Of a DNA stretch of 64,000 bases, positions 1-12,290 are shown in pieces. Origin of the DNA: Pyricularia pennisetigena (taxonomy: Eukaryota; Ascomycota; Sordariomycetes; Magnaporthales; Pyriculariaceae); the NCBI RefSeq assembly GCF_004337985.1, contig NC_043741.1, positions 7,995,676 through 8,059,675 on the forward strand. The letters are read 5' to 3'. Below the pieces are notes generated by a model, which ran no database searches, had not been told where the DNA came from, and saw only the letters and a list, made by a program, of their open reading frames with translations. The position numbers and the translations under genes are program-made. How positions within the stretch are numbered: the stretch's first letter is position 1; every line of letters starts with the position of its first letter.

Positions 1-189
1 TAATATTGCTATAATTGGTTAATAAAATTAAATTCGATATAGAAAAACGCTAATACGGGTAATATTTATTGTTTTTTGTTAAAAGGTTAAAATAATTCGA
101 TATAAATTCCCTAAATAGCACGGATATATAACGTTATTTTTTAATCCCTATAAACGAAAAACAGGACGGAAAAATAATCGAAATGGTCG

Positions 190-658
190 GGTAGCAGGTT
201 TAAAAAACGTTTAAAAAGGATTTCGTGGATTTGGATAATTCCTGCGTATTCCTTTTCGTTTTCGGTAATAACGGGGGTTTGGATAAGGTAAAAGGTTAGT
301 GTAATTCGTGCGAGGGTAGGGTATTATGGGATTATTCCAGGCGTATATGGGCGGTTGGGAAATAAAAAACCACAAATTTGGTGCATTATATAATATTTGG
401 CGCTTTCGTAATAGGTATCCGGATATTGTAAAAAGGCGGGCGTTTGCAACCATTTTTGGCGGAAAAGTACGGTGGCGTGCCACTGGGATTGCGTGTATCG
501 TTTAAATCCTGGCGTTAATATAAGGAAACACGATATTAAATTTTGCATTCGGTTACGTTTTCCATATCCAAGGTCCTATACCTTATCCAGAAAATTGAAA
601 TTATTATATGCGAAAAATAATGTTGGGTCACGAGCGATCCTTTTTAAATTTGTCTGTA

Positions 659-700
<42 letters not shown>

Positions 701-1600
701 AAAAATTATTATTGCTGTTCGCGGTAAAAGCTAAATATAAATATGGATATTACTAATAACGTATTCGGGCAACGGCGATAAATTATTGGGTTTACCGTTT
801 AATAGCTTTATAAAATAAATATATTCCAAACCCGGATAATGTGTTTACAATACGTCGTAAAATTCCATTATTTATAAGGTATAATGCGAATGCGCGTAAC
901 AAATAATTGCTTTTTTGGGTGGAATATCCGTGGGTTAAAATCGCCAATATTAATATAACGCGTTAATTTTTTAACGTTGGGGGGTTTGTAGTTTTTAAAA
1001 AGGTATTTAGTTTCAGGTATACCACGTTCGAAATTTATAACGATAAATAAAACGGGCGGTGGCCCCGGGAATACAATAATAATAAAAATATAAATTTATA
1101 TAATATTGGCGTTTTGGACGGGATTTCCTGGGTGGACGTGTTAAATACCTGTTTAAACCAATCCATATCGTTTACGTTTTTAACGGAATAATTTTTTATT
1201 CCCGAAAATTGGAAATTTGTGGGTTCGAACCGGTTAAAAAGGCGTAAATATTATATTAATTACTGCAATTCCCTGCGTAAAAAATCGGTTTTAATAGGCC
1301 CAGGAAATTTATTATTAAAACGGTATTTAACCCCATTAGCGCGTAAACGTTTTCGGATTTAAAGGTTTCGTAATGCTTTTTTAAAAAAAAATATTCGCGA
1401 CGGGGTAGGTCGGGTAATTTCGTAAAAATTTGCCGCTATTACCTAAACGTGGATAAATTGCGTAAAATTAGTGCGTCGGTAACGGTTACGCCAAAATTTG
1501 GTAATATCGCGAATAAATTTGGTTTCGGGGTTTATTTCCGTTTCGGATTCGGATTCCTTCGGTAATTGCTTTTAATCGATTAAAAAAAGCCTAAATTCCC
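190..1600 (-). pseudogene. RIP-decayed unrecognised ORF
   Basis: On the minus strand, frames between about 1600 and 190 read as protein-like sequence if the TAA/TAG codons are taken as former CAA/CAG/TGG codons. One frame runs from about 1560 to 900, and another from about 600 to 190 on the far side of the TA microsatellite. The composition is basic and aromatic, with many short Arg/Lys/Tyr stretches, but I recognise no catalytic motif. A decayed transposon ORF is the most likely explanation given the surroundings. The frame change and the microsatellite suggest indels or an intron. No start codon can be chosen and the family is unknown. Confidence 0.3.
664..699. repeat. (TA)n microsatellite
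   Basis: An uninterrupted run of about 17 TA dinucleotides sits inside the decayed minus-strand frame. It is a simple repeat and probably arose or expanded after the surrounding ORF lost function. Confidence 0.95.
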
Positions 1601-2040
1601 ATTTATTTTCAAATATACGATTGGGCGATAATAATTGGGATAACGATAAAAACGAAAATAATTGCGATATCGATGGAGGTAATAGGGTTAGGTTAAACGT
1701 AAAATATTAGGTTATAGGTTGCGCGGATGGGAATACCTTTTCGGGTATATTTATTAGTATTATTGGAAATATATTTTCCATTGTTAAATTCGGGTTTTAT
1801 TTGGTTTAATAATATATCGAATAAAGGTTAATATACGTAAATATATGGTATAGTGGTAGAAATTTTTTATTTTTTTGTGTATCGGGGGGAATAATGGTTG
1901 GCGATATCGTAATATTGGGTATTTTATTGGTGGTACCGCCATAAACGGCGAAATGCGATAAATTGTCCTTAAATTAGAACGAGCGCGATTTTTTCGGCCA
2001 ATGTAATTGGTCGAAAAGCTATGTGGCTAAAAGGTATATG

Positions 2041-2095
2041 GAGCGCTCGGTCCCCACTGCGAAGCAGGGGGGTTTAGTCTGAGCACTGAGACTAA
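2041..2095. other. Unmutated double hairpin segment
   Basis: Two adjacent inverted repeats are visible. At 2052-2070 CCCC..CTGC pairs with GCAG..GGGG around a GAA loop with one bulged A. At 2075-2094 TAGTCT pairs with AGACTA around an 8-nt loop. The segment keeps several CpA and TpG dinucleotides that are almost absent in the flanking RIP-mutated DNA. It could be the end of a younger transposable element or a structured RNA remnant; the identity is unknown. Confidence 0.6.
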
Positions 2096-2560
2096 TTGTA
2101 CCTGCCGTTTGGGGGTATTTATCGCGGTTCACCTTCCTCTCACTTTGGGCGGTGTAAGGCCGTGGTCGGGTTTTACCTTCCTGCCTTTGGTTACGGTAAT
2201 ATCGCGGTTTTTTTATCGTATTTACCGTTTACGGGTATTTATCGCGGTTCACCTTCCTTTTATTTTAAGCGGTATAGGTTCGTTTATCCATTGGTATAAT
2301 TCCTTTCCCGTAATGGTTACGATTTTTACCCTTCGCATTTTTCCCGCGTTATTGTCCTAATCCCTTTTATTTTCCAATTTTTCCTTTACTCGAATTTTTT
2401 TCGTTTTTATTCCCTTTTTTTTTACCATTTTATCGATTTTTCCCGTTTTCTTATCGCTTTATTTTTTATTTATATTATTTTTATTTCGTCCGTCTTCATT
2501 TCCTATTCGTTCCTATTTATTATTTATATTGTTATTTATTGTTATTAGTTTGTTGTTATT
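2096..2560. repeat. Imperfect ~120-bp repeat and pyrimidine-rich tract
   Basis: The phrase TATTTATCGCGGTTCACCTT occurs at about 2117 and again about 120 bp later, with similar but transition-mutated flanks. From 2340 to 2560 the plus strand is strongly T/C-rich. No gene is seen. The repeat is consistent with a two-copy minisatellite or the untranslated part of a decayed element. Confidence 0.5.
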
Positions 2561-3229
2561 ATATCCCGGGCCTTTATTTTTTTAATCGCGTTACAAATAA
2601 CGTTTGGATAAATTAGTACCGGTAATGGAAATGGTCGGCCTCTTTACCGTGGTAACTAATTATTTTCGTTGCATAATAGCAACGGTCGCCCATTTATAAA
2701 TTATATTGATTAAATACCGATTGGGTGGTATTTTTAATTTATATTCGTAACGTTTTCGTCGCGTTATCGGTACCGCGGAGTTTTAAAATAATTTAAATAA
2801 CGACGAATATACCGCTCCGGAAAATGTATTTATTTTTACGTTTTTTATATAAAAACGTTTAAAATTAATAAAGTTTAGGAATATAGCCTTACCCCCGACG
2901 GTATTAATTACCAACGATATTACGACACTAAAAAATCGTATTATTATTATAACGAAACCGTTTACGCTTTTAATTTTATCCTCCGCCGCCGTTTGCGAAA
3001 ATTAAAAACCACGATTTATAATGGTTATTATATCGTGCAATTTTTAATTAAAAACACCGTCGTAAATAGTACAAAAATCCCTGGTAAAAATACCGTATTA
3101 TTTCGAAATTTCTTTACCGCGTATACTAATTGGGTCCGCGTTTACCAGGACGTATAACATAAAATGGCCAATTCCGGGGCCGCGACGATTTCTACCAAAA
3201 CCATTATTTTTATTATTATATTTAATACC
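2561..3229 (+). other. RIP-decayed stretch, no recognisable gene
   Basis: AT-rich, CpG-retaining, CpA-poor sequence. A plus-strand frame from about 2880 to 3220 reads as a basic, glutamine-rich protein only if many TAA/TAG codons are taken as former glutamine codons. No motif was recognised. It ends exactly where the 2-kb head module begins. Confidence 0.4.
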
Positions 3230-3324
3230 TTGTATTCTATGTACGGTGACTTACATATGTAAATCAACGTGTTTTGTTTTGCCGCACATCCCCAAATCTA
3301 ACCCAATCTGGCTAATGTTGTTAA

Positions 3325-3575
3325 CCCACTTGGACTTACATCTCAAATCAATAACTTACGTCCCATCCCATTTGGATTTACATATTAGCGGGTGGATTTA
3401 CATCCCATCCCATTTGGACTTATATATTAGCGGGTGGATTTACATCCCATCCCATGTAAATTTATATATTAGCGGGTGGATTTACATCCTATCCCATATG
3501 GATTTATATATTAACGGGTGGATTTATATCCCTTTTTATATATATTTACATATTAACCGGTGGATTTACTTCCTT
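3325..3575 (+). repeat. 42-bp minisatellite, head module copy A
   Basis: About five degenerate units with the core GATTTACATATTAGCGGGTG and a second half near ATTTACATCCCATCCCAT. Because 42 is divisible by three, the plus strand reads as a 14-residue repeat with the core HISGWIY. Whether it was ever translated is unknown. Variation between units is mostly transitions. Confidence 0.9.
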
Positions 3576-3599
3576 TTTATTTACCGCACCTTCCCAATC

Positions 3600-5229
3600 C
3601 ACGCCATTAACAAACCGACGTTACCGTACATCCATATACCGTACCGTTACCCAGTTTTACGAACGTCCAAACGCTTATAAAATTGGATTAATACCATACG
3701 TACCATATTATAAATAATTTCCAACCCCACCTATTTTATTAATATACCATATACCCGACGAAATTGCAATACCTCCACCCGCTTTACGTTTATTTAACGT
3801 TATAAATATCGCGACGCTTATAACGTTAATTAAATATTGCAAATATTGCAAAACATATTATATTCGATACCGTCCGAATTATTAATATAACGGCGCATTT
3901 AGCCGTTGGATTAATATACATTTTTGAAAAACGATATCCCCATTATCGCCCATTACGAAATTATATTATATACGAACCAAAATTTTAACCTATACGTATT
4001 CCGTAAAATACCGTAATATGTCGACCACCGCGGTTTTTATAAAGTTAAATAAATAATACGTTAACAATTAAACGATTTATATATAAATTTCAACTTTTTA
4101 TAATTTAATAGATTTTTTTATTTTCCATATATTGCTATATATATATTAACTGCCTACAAATCCCTACACGATTATAATTAACACAGGAAACCAAAGGTAT
4201 AGCAGGCGTTATTTTTAATTCCCAGGGTATACCGTTTAACGTTTATTTTCGTTGCCCTTTTCCAAAATACGCCGTATTTCGCGTCGTCGCATTATTATAT
4301 GTAATAGGATTTTTTCCATTTATAACCTAGAACTCCCCCGCATATATATAAAATATATAATTATATTTTTATAAAAATCGCCGTTTTAATAGTAAAATGT
4401 AGGTGTTATAGCAATTATATCCCCTATATTCCTAATGGCCGAACATTTTTATATATAATGAAAAAAATTTTATTTATTAATAATCGCGACGTTAATTTTA
4501 TATCCCAACCGTAACCAATATAAAACTTTATATACCGTACGCATTATATAAATTCCCCATATTAACAAAATTATTAGGTAAACTCCCTAATATTACCAAA
4601 TATTTAAACACGAAATACGTCCAACGTTATATAATTTAATGGGTTATAGTAAAACCATTTATACGTAAATTAATTTTAATTTGCGGATATAGCGATATTT
4701 CCATACCCGGCCAAACTACGTTAAACCAATACCGCTTTTATTACCTGCGTAACGCAAAATAGTAAATATAACGTAAATTCGTTTTCGGGTGGTATTGTTA
4801 ATTTTATGCAAATAAATAACCAGCGTAAATAAAAAAACTATCGAGCGTTTAAAAAAAAATGTTAAATATTAAACGATTCCGCATTTATTTTGCAAATTTA
4901 AAAAATGTTTATTTAAATACCATTTAAATTAAATTTAAATCCTACGCAACGCCAATACGGACTTTTATCCTGTTTTAACACAATTAACTAATTTTTAAAA
5001 TGCGTTCAAAAATTTCTTTAATATCCCGACCCGTCCAATTATTCCAATTTTTAACGATAAAAATAATTGGAAAAACTCCTTATCCCTAATATTATTTAAA
5101 AACCATATTTTAATTTATTATACAATGGATAAATAGCGCGGTAATTACGAAAAAATTAATCGCGTTAAACCCGTTTTTAAATTTTACTTTTTTCCGGATT
5201 TACGCACCCCTACCGCCCTTTTTTATAGC
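3600..5229. other. Unrecognised part of head module A
   Basis: No gene could be recognised. Some plus-strand frames (for example around 3700-4080) and some minus-strand frames (around 4500-4800) look protein-like once glutamine-derived stops are ignored, but the signals conflict and no motif supports either. The stretch is AT-rich with CpG preserved. Confidence 0.4.
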
Positions 5230-5262
5230 ATTTAGCATTAAACCCTTGTATTCTATGTACGG

Positions 5263-5282
5263 TGACTTACATATGTAAGTCA
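5263..5282. other. Perfect 20-bp palindrome at unit start
   Basis: TGACTTACATATGTAAGTCA is its own reverse complement and lies 17 bp inside the unit. The same palindrome is intact in copy 2 (36072-36091), and it differs by one base in the truncated head module (3247-3266). It could be a recombinase or replication-protein site, or chance. It is not a standard transposon terminus, because no matching end was found at the other side. Confidence 0.8.
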
Positions 5283-5334
5283 ACGTGTTTTGTTTTGCCG
5301 CACATCCCCAAATCTAACCCAATCTGGCTAATGT

Positions 5335-5600
5335 GGTTAACCCATTTGGACTTACATCTCAAATTAATAATTTACATCCCATCCCATTTGGATTTACATA
5401 TTAGCGGGTGGATTTACATCCCATCCCATATGGATTTACATATTAGCGGGTAGATTTACATCCCATCCTAAGTGGATTTACATATTAGCGGGTGGATTTA
5501 TATCCCATCCTATATGGATTTATATATTAACGGGTGGATTTACATCCCTTTTTATATGCATTTATATATTAACCGGTGGATTTACCTCCCTTTTATTTAC
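5335..5600 (+). repeat. 42-bp minisatellite, unit 1
   Basis: Five or six degenerate 42-bp units of the same family as at 3325 and 36150, with the core TTAGCGGGTGGATTTACAT. The number of units and the transitions differ between the three copies, so the array is changing independently in each. Confidence 0.9.
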
Positions 5601-5699
5601 CGCACCTTCCCAACCCACGCCATTAACCAACCGACGTTACCGTACATTTATATACCGTACCGTTACCCAATTTTACGAACGTCCAAACGTTTATAAAAT

Positions 5700-7235
5700 T
5701 GGATTAACACTATACGCACCATATTACAAACAGTTTTTAACCCCACCCATTTTATTAATATACCGTACACCCGACGAAATTGCAATACCTTCACCCGCCT
5801 TACGTTTATTTAACATTATAAACATCGCGACGTTTATAACGTTAATTAAATATTATAAGCATTGCAAAATATATTATATTCGATACCGTCCGAATTATTA
5901 ATATAACGGCGCACTTAACCGTTGGATTAACATACATTTTTAAAAAACGACATCCCTATTATCGCCCATTACGAAATTATATTATATACGCACCAAAATT
6001 TTAACCTATACGTATGCCGTAAAATACCGTAATATGTCGACCACCGCGGCTTTTATAAAGTTAGACAAATAACATTTTAACAATTAAACGACTTATATAT
6101 AGGTTTTAATTTTTTATAATTTAATATATTTTTTTTATTTTCCATATATTGTTATATATATATTAACTGCCTACAAACCTTTACACGATTATAATTAACC
6201 CAGGAAGCCAGAGGTACAGCAGGCGTTATTTTCAATTTTCCGTTTATACCGTTTAACATTTATTTTCGTTACCCTTTTCCAAAACACGCCGTATTTCGCG
6301 TTATCGCATTGTTATATATAACAGGACTTTTTCCATTTATAACCCAAAAATCCCCCCTATATATATAGCGTATATAATTATATTTTTATAAAAATCGCCG
6401 TTTTAATAGTAAAATATAGGTGTTATAACAATTATATCCCCTATATTCCTAATTGCCGAACATTTTTATATATAATAAAAAATTTTAATTTATTAATAAT
6501 CGCGACGTTAACCTTATATCCCAACCGTAACCAGCACAAAACTTTATATACCGTACGTATTATATAAATTCCCTATACCAACAAAATTATTAGGTAAATT
6601 CCCTAATATTACCAAATTTTTAAACACGAAATACGTCCAACGTTATACAGTTTAATGGGTTATAATAAAACCATTTATACGTAAATTAATTCCAATTTGC
6701 GGATATAGCGACATTTCCATACCCGGCCAAACCACGTTAAATTAATACCGCCTTTATTACCTGCGTGACGCAAAATAGTAAATATAACGTAAATTCGCTT
6801 TCGGGTGGTATCGTTAATTTTATACAAATAAATAACCAGCGTAAATAAAAAAAACTATCGAGCGTTTAAAAAAGAATGTTAAATATTAAACGATTCCGCA
6901 TTTATTTTACAAATTTAAAAAGTGTTTATTTAAATACCATTTAAATTAAATTTAAATCCTACGCAACGCTAATACGGATTTTTATCCTGTTTTAACACAA
7001 TTAACTAATTTTTAAAATACGTCCAAAAATTTTTTTAATATTACGACCCGTCCAACCACTCCAATTTTTAACAATAAAAATAATTGGACGAATTCCCTAT
7101 CCCTAATATTATTTAAAAACCATATTTTAATCCATTATATAATGGATATATAACGCGGTAACCACGAAAAAATTAATCGCGTTAAACCCGTTTTTAAATT
7201 TCATTTTTTTCCGGATCCACGCACCCCCACTGCCC
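5700..7235. other. Unrecognised head-module sequence, unit 1
   Basis: This matches 3690-5230 and 36500-38080. It is AT-rich and RIP-mutated. A plus-strand frame near 5730-6110 and minus-strand frames near 6500-6850 are weakly protein-like, but no motif was identified. It lies just downstream of the TLH helicase pseudogene, so it may contain its 3' untranslated region. Confidence 0.4.
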
Positions 7236-7239
7236 TTTT

Positions 7240-10200
7240 TTATAGCATTTAATATTAAATTTTTTTCCATATCCGGTAAATCCCGGGTAACGTTATCGCC
7301 ACCAAATTCCCGCGCTAAACTGGTAAATACGGTAGGATACGCTATAAATATGCTAAATAAAATATTTTTAAAAACGTATCCGTATTTGCATTACCTATTA
7401 AATCGTTTATACTACGCGTTGCTAAAACCAGCACGATATTCGTATTATTTATTCGCACCAAAATCCAAATATTGCGGTAAATAACATGTAAAACAGCAAT
7501 TATATTTTTCAAAACCGGCGCGCGATATTTCACCTTTTATTATATTTTACACATTTCCAACCCCGTTTTCCGCGTAAAGTACCATTTGCCCATTTAAAAT
7601 AGTTTTTTTTAATGCAATCGATAACCCGATATTTTAAAATACCGCGTTTAATTAATAAATAAAATATACAATTTTTTCCGTCGACACCGCCCCCGAAATG
7701 GCGGTCCAGCAGGTCGGCCAACGTTTGCACGGTAACGATAATGCGATTTTTAATTTCGTTGTAAACCGAAAAAATAGCGTCGATATTAACGTTTTGTTTT
7801 ACGTAATTACTAAAACCGGGAATAAAGCTGATTATAACCTACGAAATCCTGGACGATGGATTACCCGGGCGTCCGGACGATTATAAAATAAAATCCGACA
7901 CGGCGGGAAAAATTAAAAATTTAAAGGTTATATTCGTCGAATACGTCGGCGTAACGTATCCCGGGGACGATAATCCCGCAATTCGCGCGGTATATCGTCG
8001 TATAATTATTAACCCGTCCTCGCCTATAAAAAAGTTCGAAGTAAAGGTCGATAAATATATCCGTTTGGAAAATAGGTATTTATTCCTTTTTAAAGGTTTT
8101 TTCGCCCCGTACTTCGCCGCAGGCGATATAAGGGCTATATATTTTAATATTACCATAATTACCTAAAAATTAGCATTTACCCGCAAACGTAAACCGCACC
8201 GTCGACCACGGCGGCCATATACCCGTGGTATATTTATTTATATTTTTTTATATATTATTAAAAACCTCCGTTCCCGGTTAATATCGATTATATCCAACGT
8301 TACCGTACCCGCATTTGGCGCTTTTATCGTCGAAATAGCGGTTAAAAAATTCCCGGATGTATTCGGAACGGCTAAATTCGGCGAAATATTTATCGCGAAT
8401 TTGCAACCCTAAATCGATAAATACGTAGGTCGCCGGGTTTCGATCTTTTCCAATTTTGCCCCATTTTTACACTAAAAAATCCAAAAACTAGGTCCCGACG
8501 CACACGATTAGGCGGACGTCCGGGATATTAACCTTTTCGCCAAACGCGGTAATCGCGACCAAAAAACCCCCAAATTCGCGCTATTTATCGACGGCCGCCG
8601 GGTTAACGTCGCCCGAATAATAGGCGTTTACGCCAAATATATCGGCGTACGTCGTGCAATTGTTTTTCCTGGTCGTATATATTATATTTTTACCCAAATT
8701 TAAACGTTTTAATATATTTTTTAAAACGGTATATATATTACCTGTAAACGTTTGCATATATTCGTAACGCAGGTTGGGACGGTTATTCGGAACTTATACC
8801 TGTTCCACTTTTAAACCGTTTAAATTTATTATTTTAAACAATTTACCCGATTTGGATTTTAATAAAAAACCGGTAAATATAACCAATTTGGAGGATAAAA
8901 AACGAATAGCGCCGCCCAATTAACCTATAACCGTCCTAAAAACGTTTAATATTAATACGTTATATATTTCGTCGATAACGATTTTATCGATTAATTTATC
9001 CGTACGGGCGACCGCGGCCCACGATTTCCACGATACCGTACCTATAGTTTTTAACGTTACGAAAACCACGTTTTTCGGGGATTCGGGCGTAATCGCGTTA
9101 CGTTATATATGGTGGGTAATATTTGCCGCGGCGAGGCGTTTGGCGGTATCGTTTTGCAAAGCCCGGAACGGTTGCACGAATATTATAATATCCGTCCTGC
9201 TCGCGACCGTAAGTAGTATAAATACCAACGATTTCCTATTATTTATCGGCGTTTTAATTAACGTCCTCCTTTTCGAATTAGTCGCGGCCGCCAATATATC
9301 CTATTATTACGGTAACAATTTTGCACCCGATCCGAATATAATTTATATTACGTCGTCGTCGATAACCCGTTTATTAATTATAAACTGGCGGTAAAATTAT
9401 ATAATCGTTCGGTTATCGACGCTTTCGTTGGTAATAAATAAATGGATTTTACCGGTCGCGCCAATACCGAAAAATTCGTGGTAATTGAACGATATTTGGA
9501 AAAAATTGTCGAACCGCGTACCGCTATTTTCCTCCCGCGCGTATACGTTAACGGCCGTTTCGTAAATATAACCGTTTTATTTTTCGGCCAGCGCGTGGGC
9601 CTTTTTCGGAAAAAATGCGCCCTCGATCGTAATAAACCGTTTAATTTACGTTTTGGTAACGTAACGAAATTATTATACATTTAACGCGTTATTAATGCAA
9701 ACGGCGGTACCGTCCTTTACTATTTTCGTTAAATATTTATCGCCTACGGGGCACGGTTGTTTAACCACGTTATAATTGCATACGTAGGAATTGGTTTTCC
9801 TTTTACCGCTTAATAACTTTTCGCACATTTCCGCAAACGGAACGATTACGGACGTCCACGCTGCAAATAATTACGCGGTTTTACGCGTATAAAGCCGTTA
9901 TACGGCCTTTTTAAATCGACCGTTATAATATATTTTAATTTAAACGTATTTAACCGCCAATAACCTTTTATAGTAAAATACGTTACGTTAACCGTTCCGT
10001 TCGCCGTTTTTAAATTATAACCCGCATATTTCCGTACGTTTGGGTATTTATCCGCCCGTTAAATAAAACACGTAAACCCAATATTCGATAGATTTTTTAT
10101 ATAATTTTAATTAGGCGGACGTTTCGTTTAACGAAATTAATAGGCCGGCCCTCCATTTCGAGCGTAGGGCGTCGTTTCCGTTTATCGCTTCGACCAAATA

Positions 10201-12290
10201 TATCCGAACGCGAATAACCTATTCGTGGTTTTTTCGTATATCGAAGGCGTACCACCGAAGTAAATCGTTCGTTTTATCGTCGAAAACTTTCGACGGGTCC
10301 AATATTTTATCGTTTAATACCTCCTCGAGGGAAAATCCACGGCCGACAAATATTAAATTTTCGAAACAAAACCGGAACGTTTGGAAAACGTTGCCGTATA
10401 ATTTGCGTATATGGGCTAAAATTACGCGGTTACTAAACGCCACCAATTTATTATCGTTATCGCCCGTCCAAAATACCCTAACCTCCCGTTCGGCGCTTTT
10501 CCTTAGGTCCGCTAATTTTAACTATACAAAAAACGCCCACGATAAAACGGTATTATGGGCGATAATCGCATTTAAACAAATAACCAAATTTATTTTTTTA
10601 ACCAATTACGTTATTTAACCCGGTAATAATCCTGCACGCATCGTTAATTTCGCCACGTCGCCGGATCGCAACGATATTTATTAATATCGTTATTTTTATG
10701 AATTATATTCGAATTTACGCGATAATTACGTTAATTGGCGCACGGTATAAATCGCTACGACGATATTATGCATATTACCAATTCCCTAATCGCCGAAATT
10801 ACAATCGCCGAATTTGCAAAATGGCCCCAAACCTTAAAACCAATACGGTTTATCGGTAATTTCGAAACGCAATTAACGCACGCATCGAAAATATTATATT
10901 CGACGTACTTTAATCGTGCCCGCCGGTAGGAACCGCGCGCGGTTATCGGGACGCTATAGCGTATATTATATATAAAACCACCTTAATTATACCGTTTAAT
11001 GGATATCCGTAATTATGCGCCTTATACCATCCCCTACCGTTACGTCGAACGGCCGCGACAGCGGAATGGAACGGTACGACGGTTCGCCATTTTAATCCCG
11101 TAAATTTACAATATAATATAACGTCCACGAACCCGCACACGAACCCGTTATTAATATTATCGTTTATAATATTAATTGCGCCCGCGGCGACCACCGCCTT
11201 ATACGCGGCGCGTTTAAACGCCGATAATTTATAACCGCACGCGGATTCCCTTCCCGCTTTTACCGTTTCCGCCACAAATCGGAATATATTATACTAATAT
11301 TTAAAATATTTGGAAACGGTATTAATATTTATAATAACCGAAAACGCACCCGTCGATTTTTCGGACTGGTTTCGGCGGTCCAAATATTAAAGGATTAAAT
11401 AATTTTCGTCGCGTATATTAATTAACGATTTACCTATTAACCGGTCGAAGCCGGCGAACGCCGGAATTAGCACCGCGTTATATCGTCCCGTTTTTAGCAG
11501 GGATACGATCCGGTTTAAAACGACGCCCCTGCCCGCGAACGCCTTTTCGAAACCTATTAGGTTTAGCAACGGGTTCGGGCTTATTTTGCAATCGTTTATT
11601 TTAACCTGTTCGTCGCCCGCGGTATTTTCGTTACCGCCCCCGCAAACCCGCGCCATTATAACCGTTAAGGATTCGTCCTCCGCCAGCTCCACGCGCTCCC
11701 TAACCCGGATAAAACCCCACGTTTTCGACCCTATTTTTATTTCCTATATTAATATTTCCTCGTAATTGCCCGCCCGTTTATAATTATTATTAAAATAAAT
11801 CCTAAAGCGTTTTTTATCCCGGAATAAATAATTATACGGAATACCTTTAAATCCCACCGCTATTATATATTTAAAACCGTCGAACGTCGGTAAAATAACG
11901 GTTAAATCGTATATTTTTTCGCGCGTCGCCAACGGTACGAATTTGGTTAAATTTATATTTTTGGCCACCGTTAACAGCGGACCGAGGCGCTGCGCCACGT
12001 CGCGTTTTATCGCGGTAAACGTTTCGGAAATACCGGTATAAAACGGATATTTGTCGAAATATGCAACCACGTAAAAGGCGAAAAAGGGTATCCAGTTTTA
12101 TATGGGGCGGTACCATATATAACGAAACCTATCGTATAAGTAAAATTAATCGTTTATATCGGTAGGGCTACGCGGCCTGTTTAACACGCCGGAACGACGC
12201 AATAACCCTTTAAATACGGAATTTAAAGTCGCACCACGCTATAAGCGCCCATAGTTAACCACCGGTAATCCGGAATTTTATAAAATTAAA
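7240..12290 (-). pseudogene. Telomere-linked RecQ-type helicase (TLH-like), RIP-inactivated, copy 1
   Basis: This is a superfamily-2 DNA helicase of the RecQ group, the type found next to telomeres in many filamentous fungi, where it is thought to unwind DNA at chromosome ends. The core near 9290-8830 carries a motif I equivalent (mutated here, clearer in copy 2), the segment IFVQPFRALQND typical of motif Ia, and a DExH region. The helicase C-terminal half lies at about 8760-8290 and its QESGRAGRDG-like motif VI can be made out. Downstream, to about 7240, the same frame continues as a Cys/Trp-rich region like the TLH C-terminus, broken by many glutamine- or tryptophan-derived stops. The N-terminal part near 12120-11870 contains a Cys/His pattern resembling the OrsD-type domain of these proteins. 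Frame changes occur between that part and the helicase, so indels or introns are likely. Divergent to the SNF2 gene. Start and end are approximate. Confidence 0.8.

Larger units (their letters stand above)
3230..5245. repeat. Truncated copy of the large unit's head module
   Basis: This segment starts with TTGTATTCTATGTACGGTGAC, the same start as at 5246 and (mutated) at 36055. It matches 5246 to about 7255 nearly base for base, apart from C/T and G/A transitions and small indels. It stops at the start of the full unit, so the head module is present twice in tandem at the left edge while the rest of the unit is present once per copy. It contains a 42-bp minisatellite (3325-3575) and about 1.6 kb of unrecognised sequence. 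The copy is RIP-mutated. It may mark the recombination boundary of the tandem array. Confidence 0.85.
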
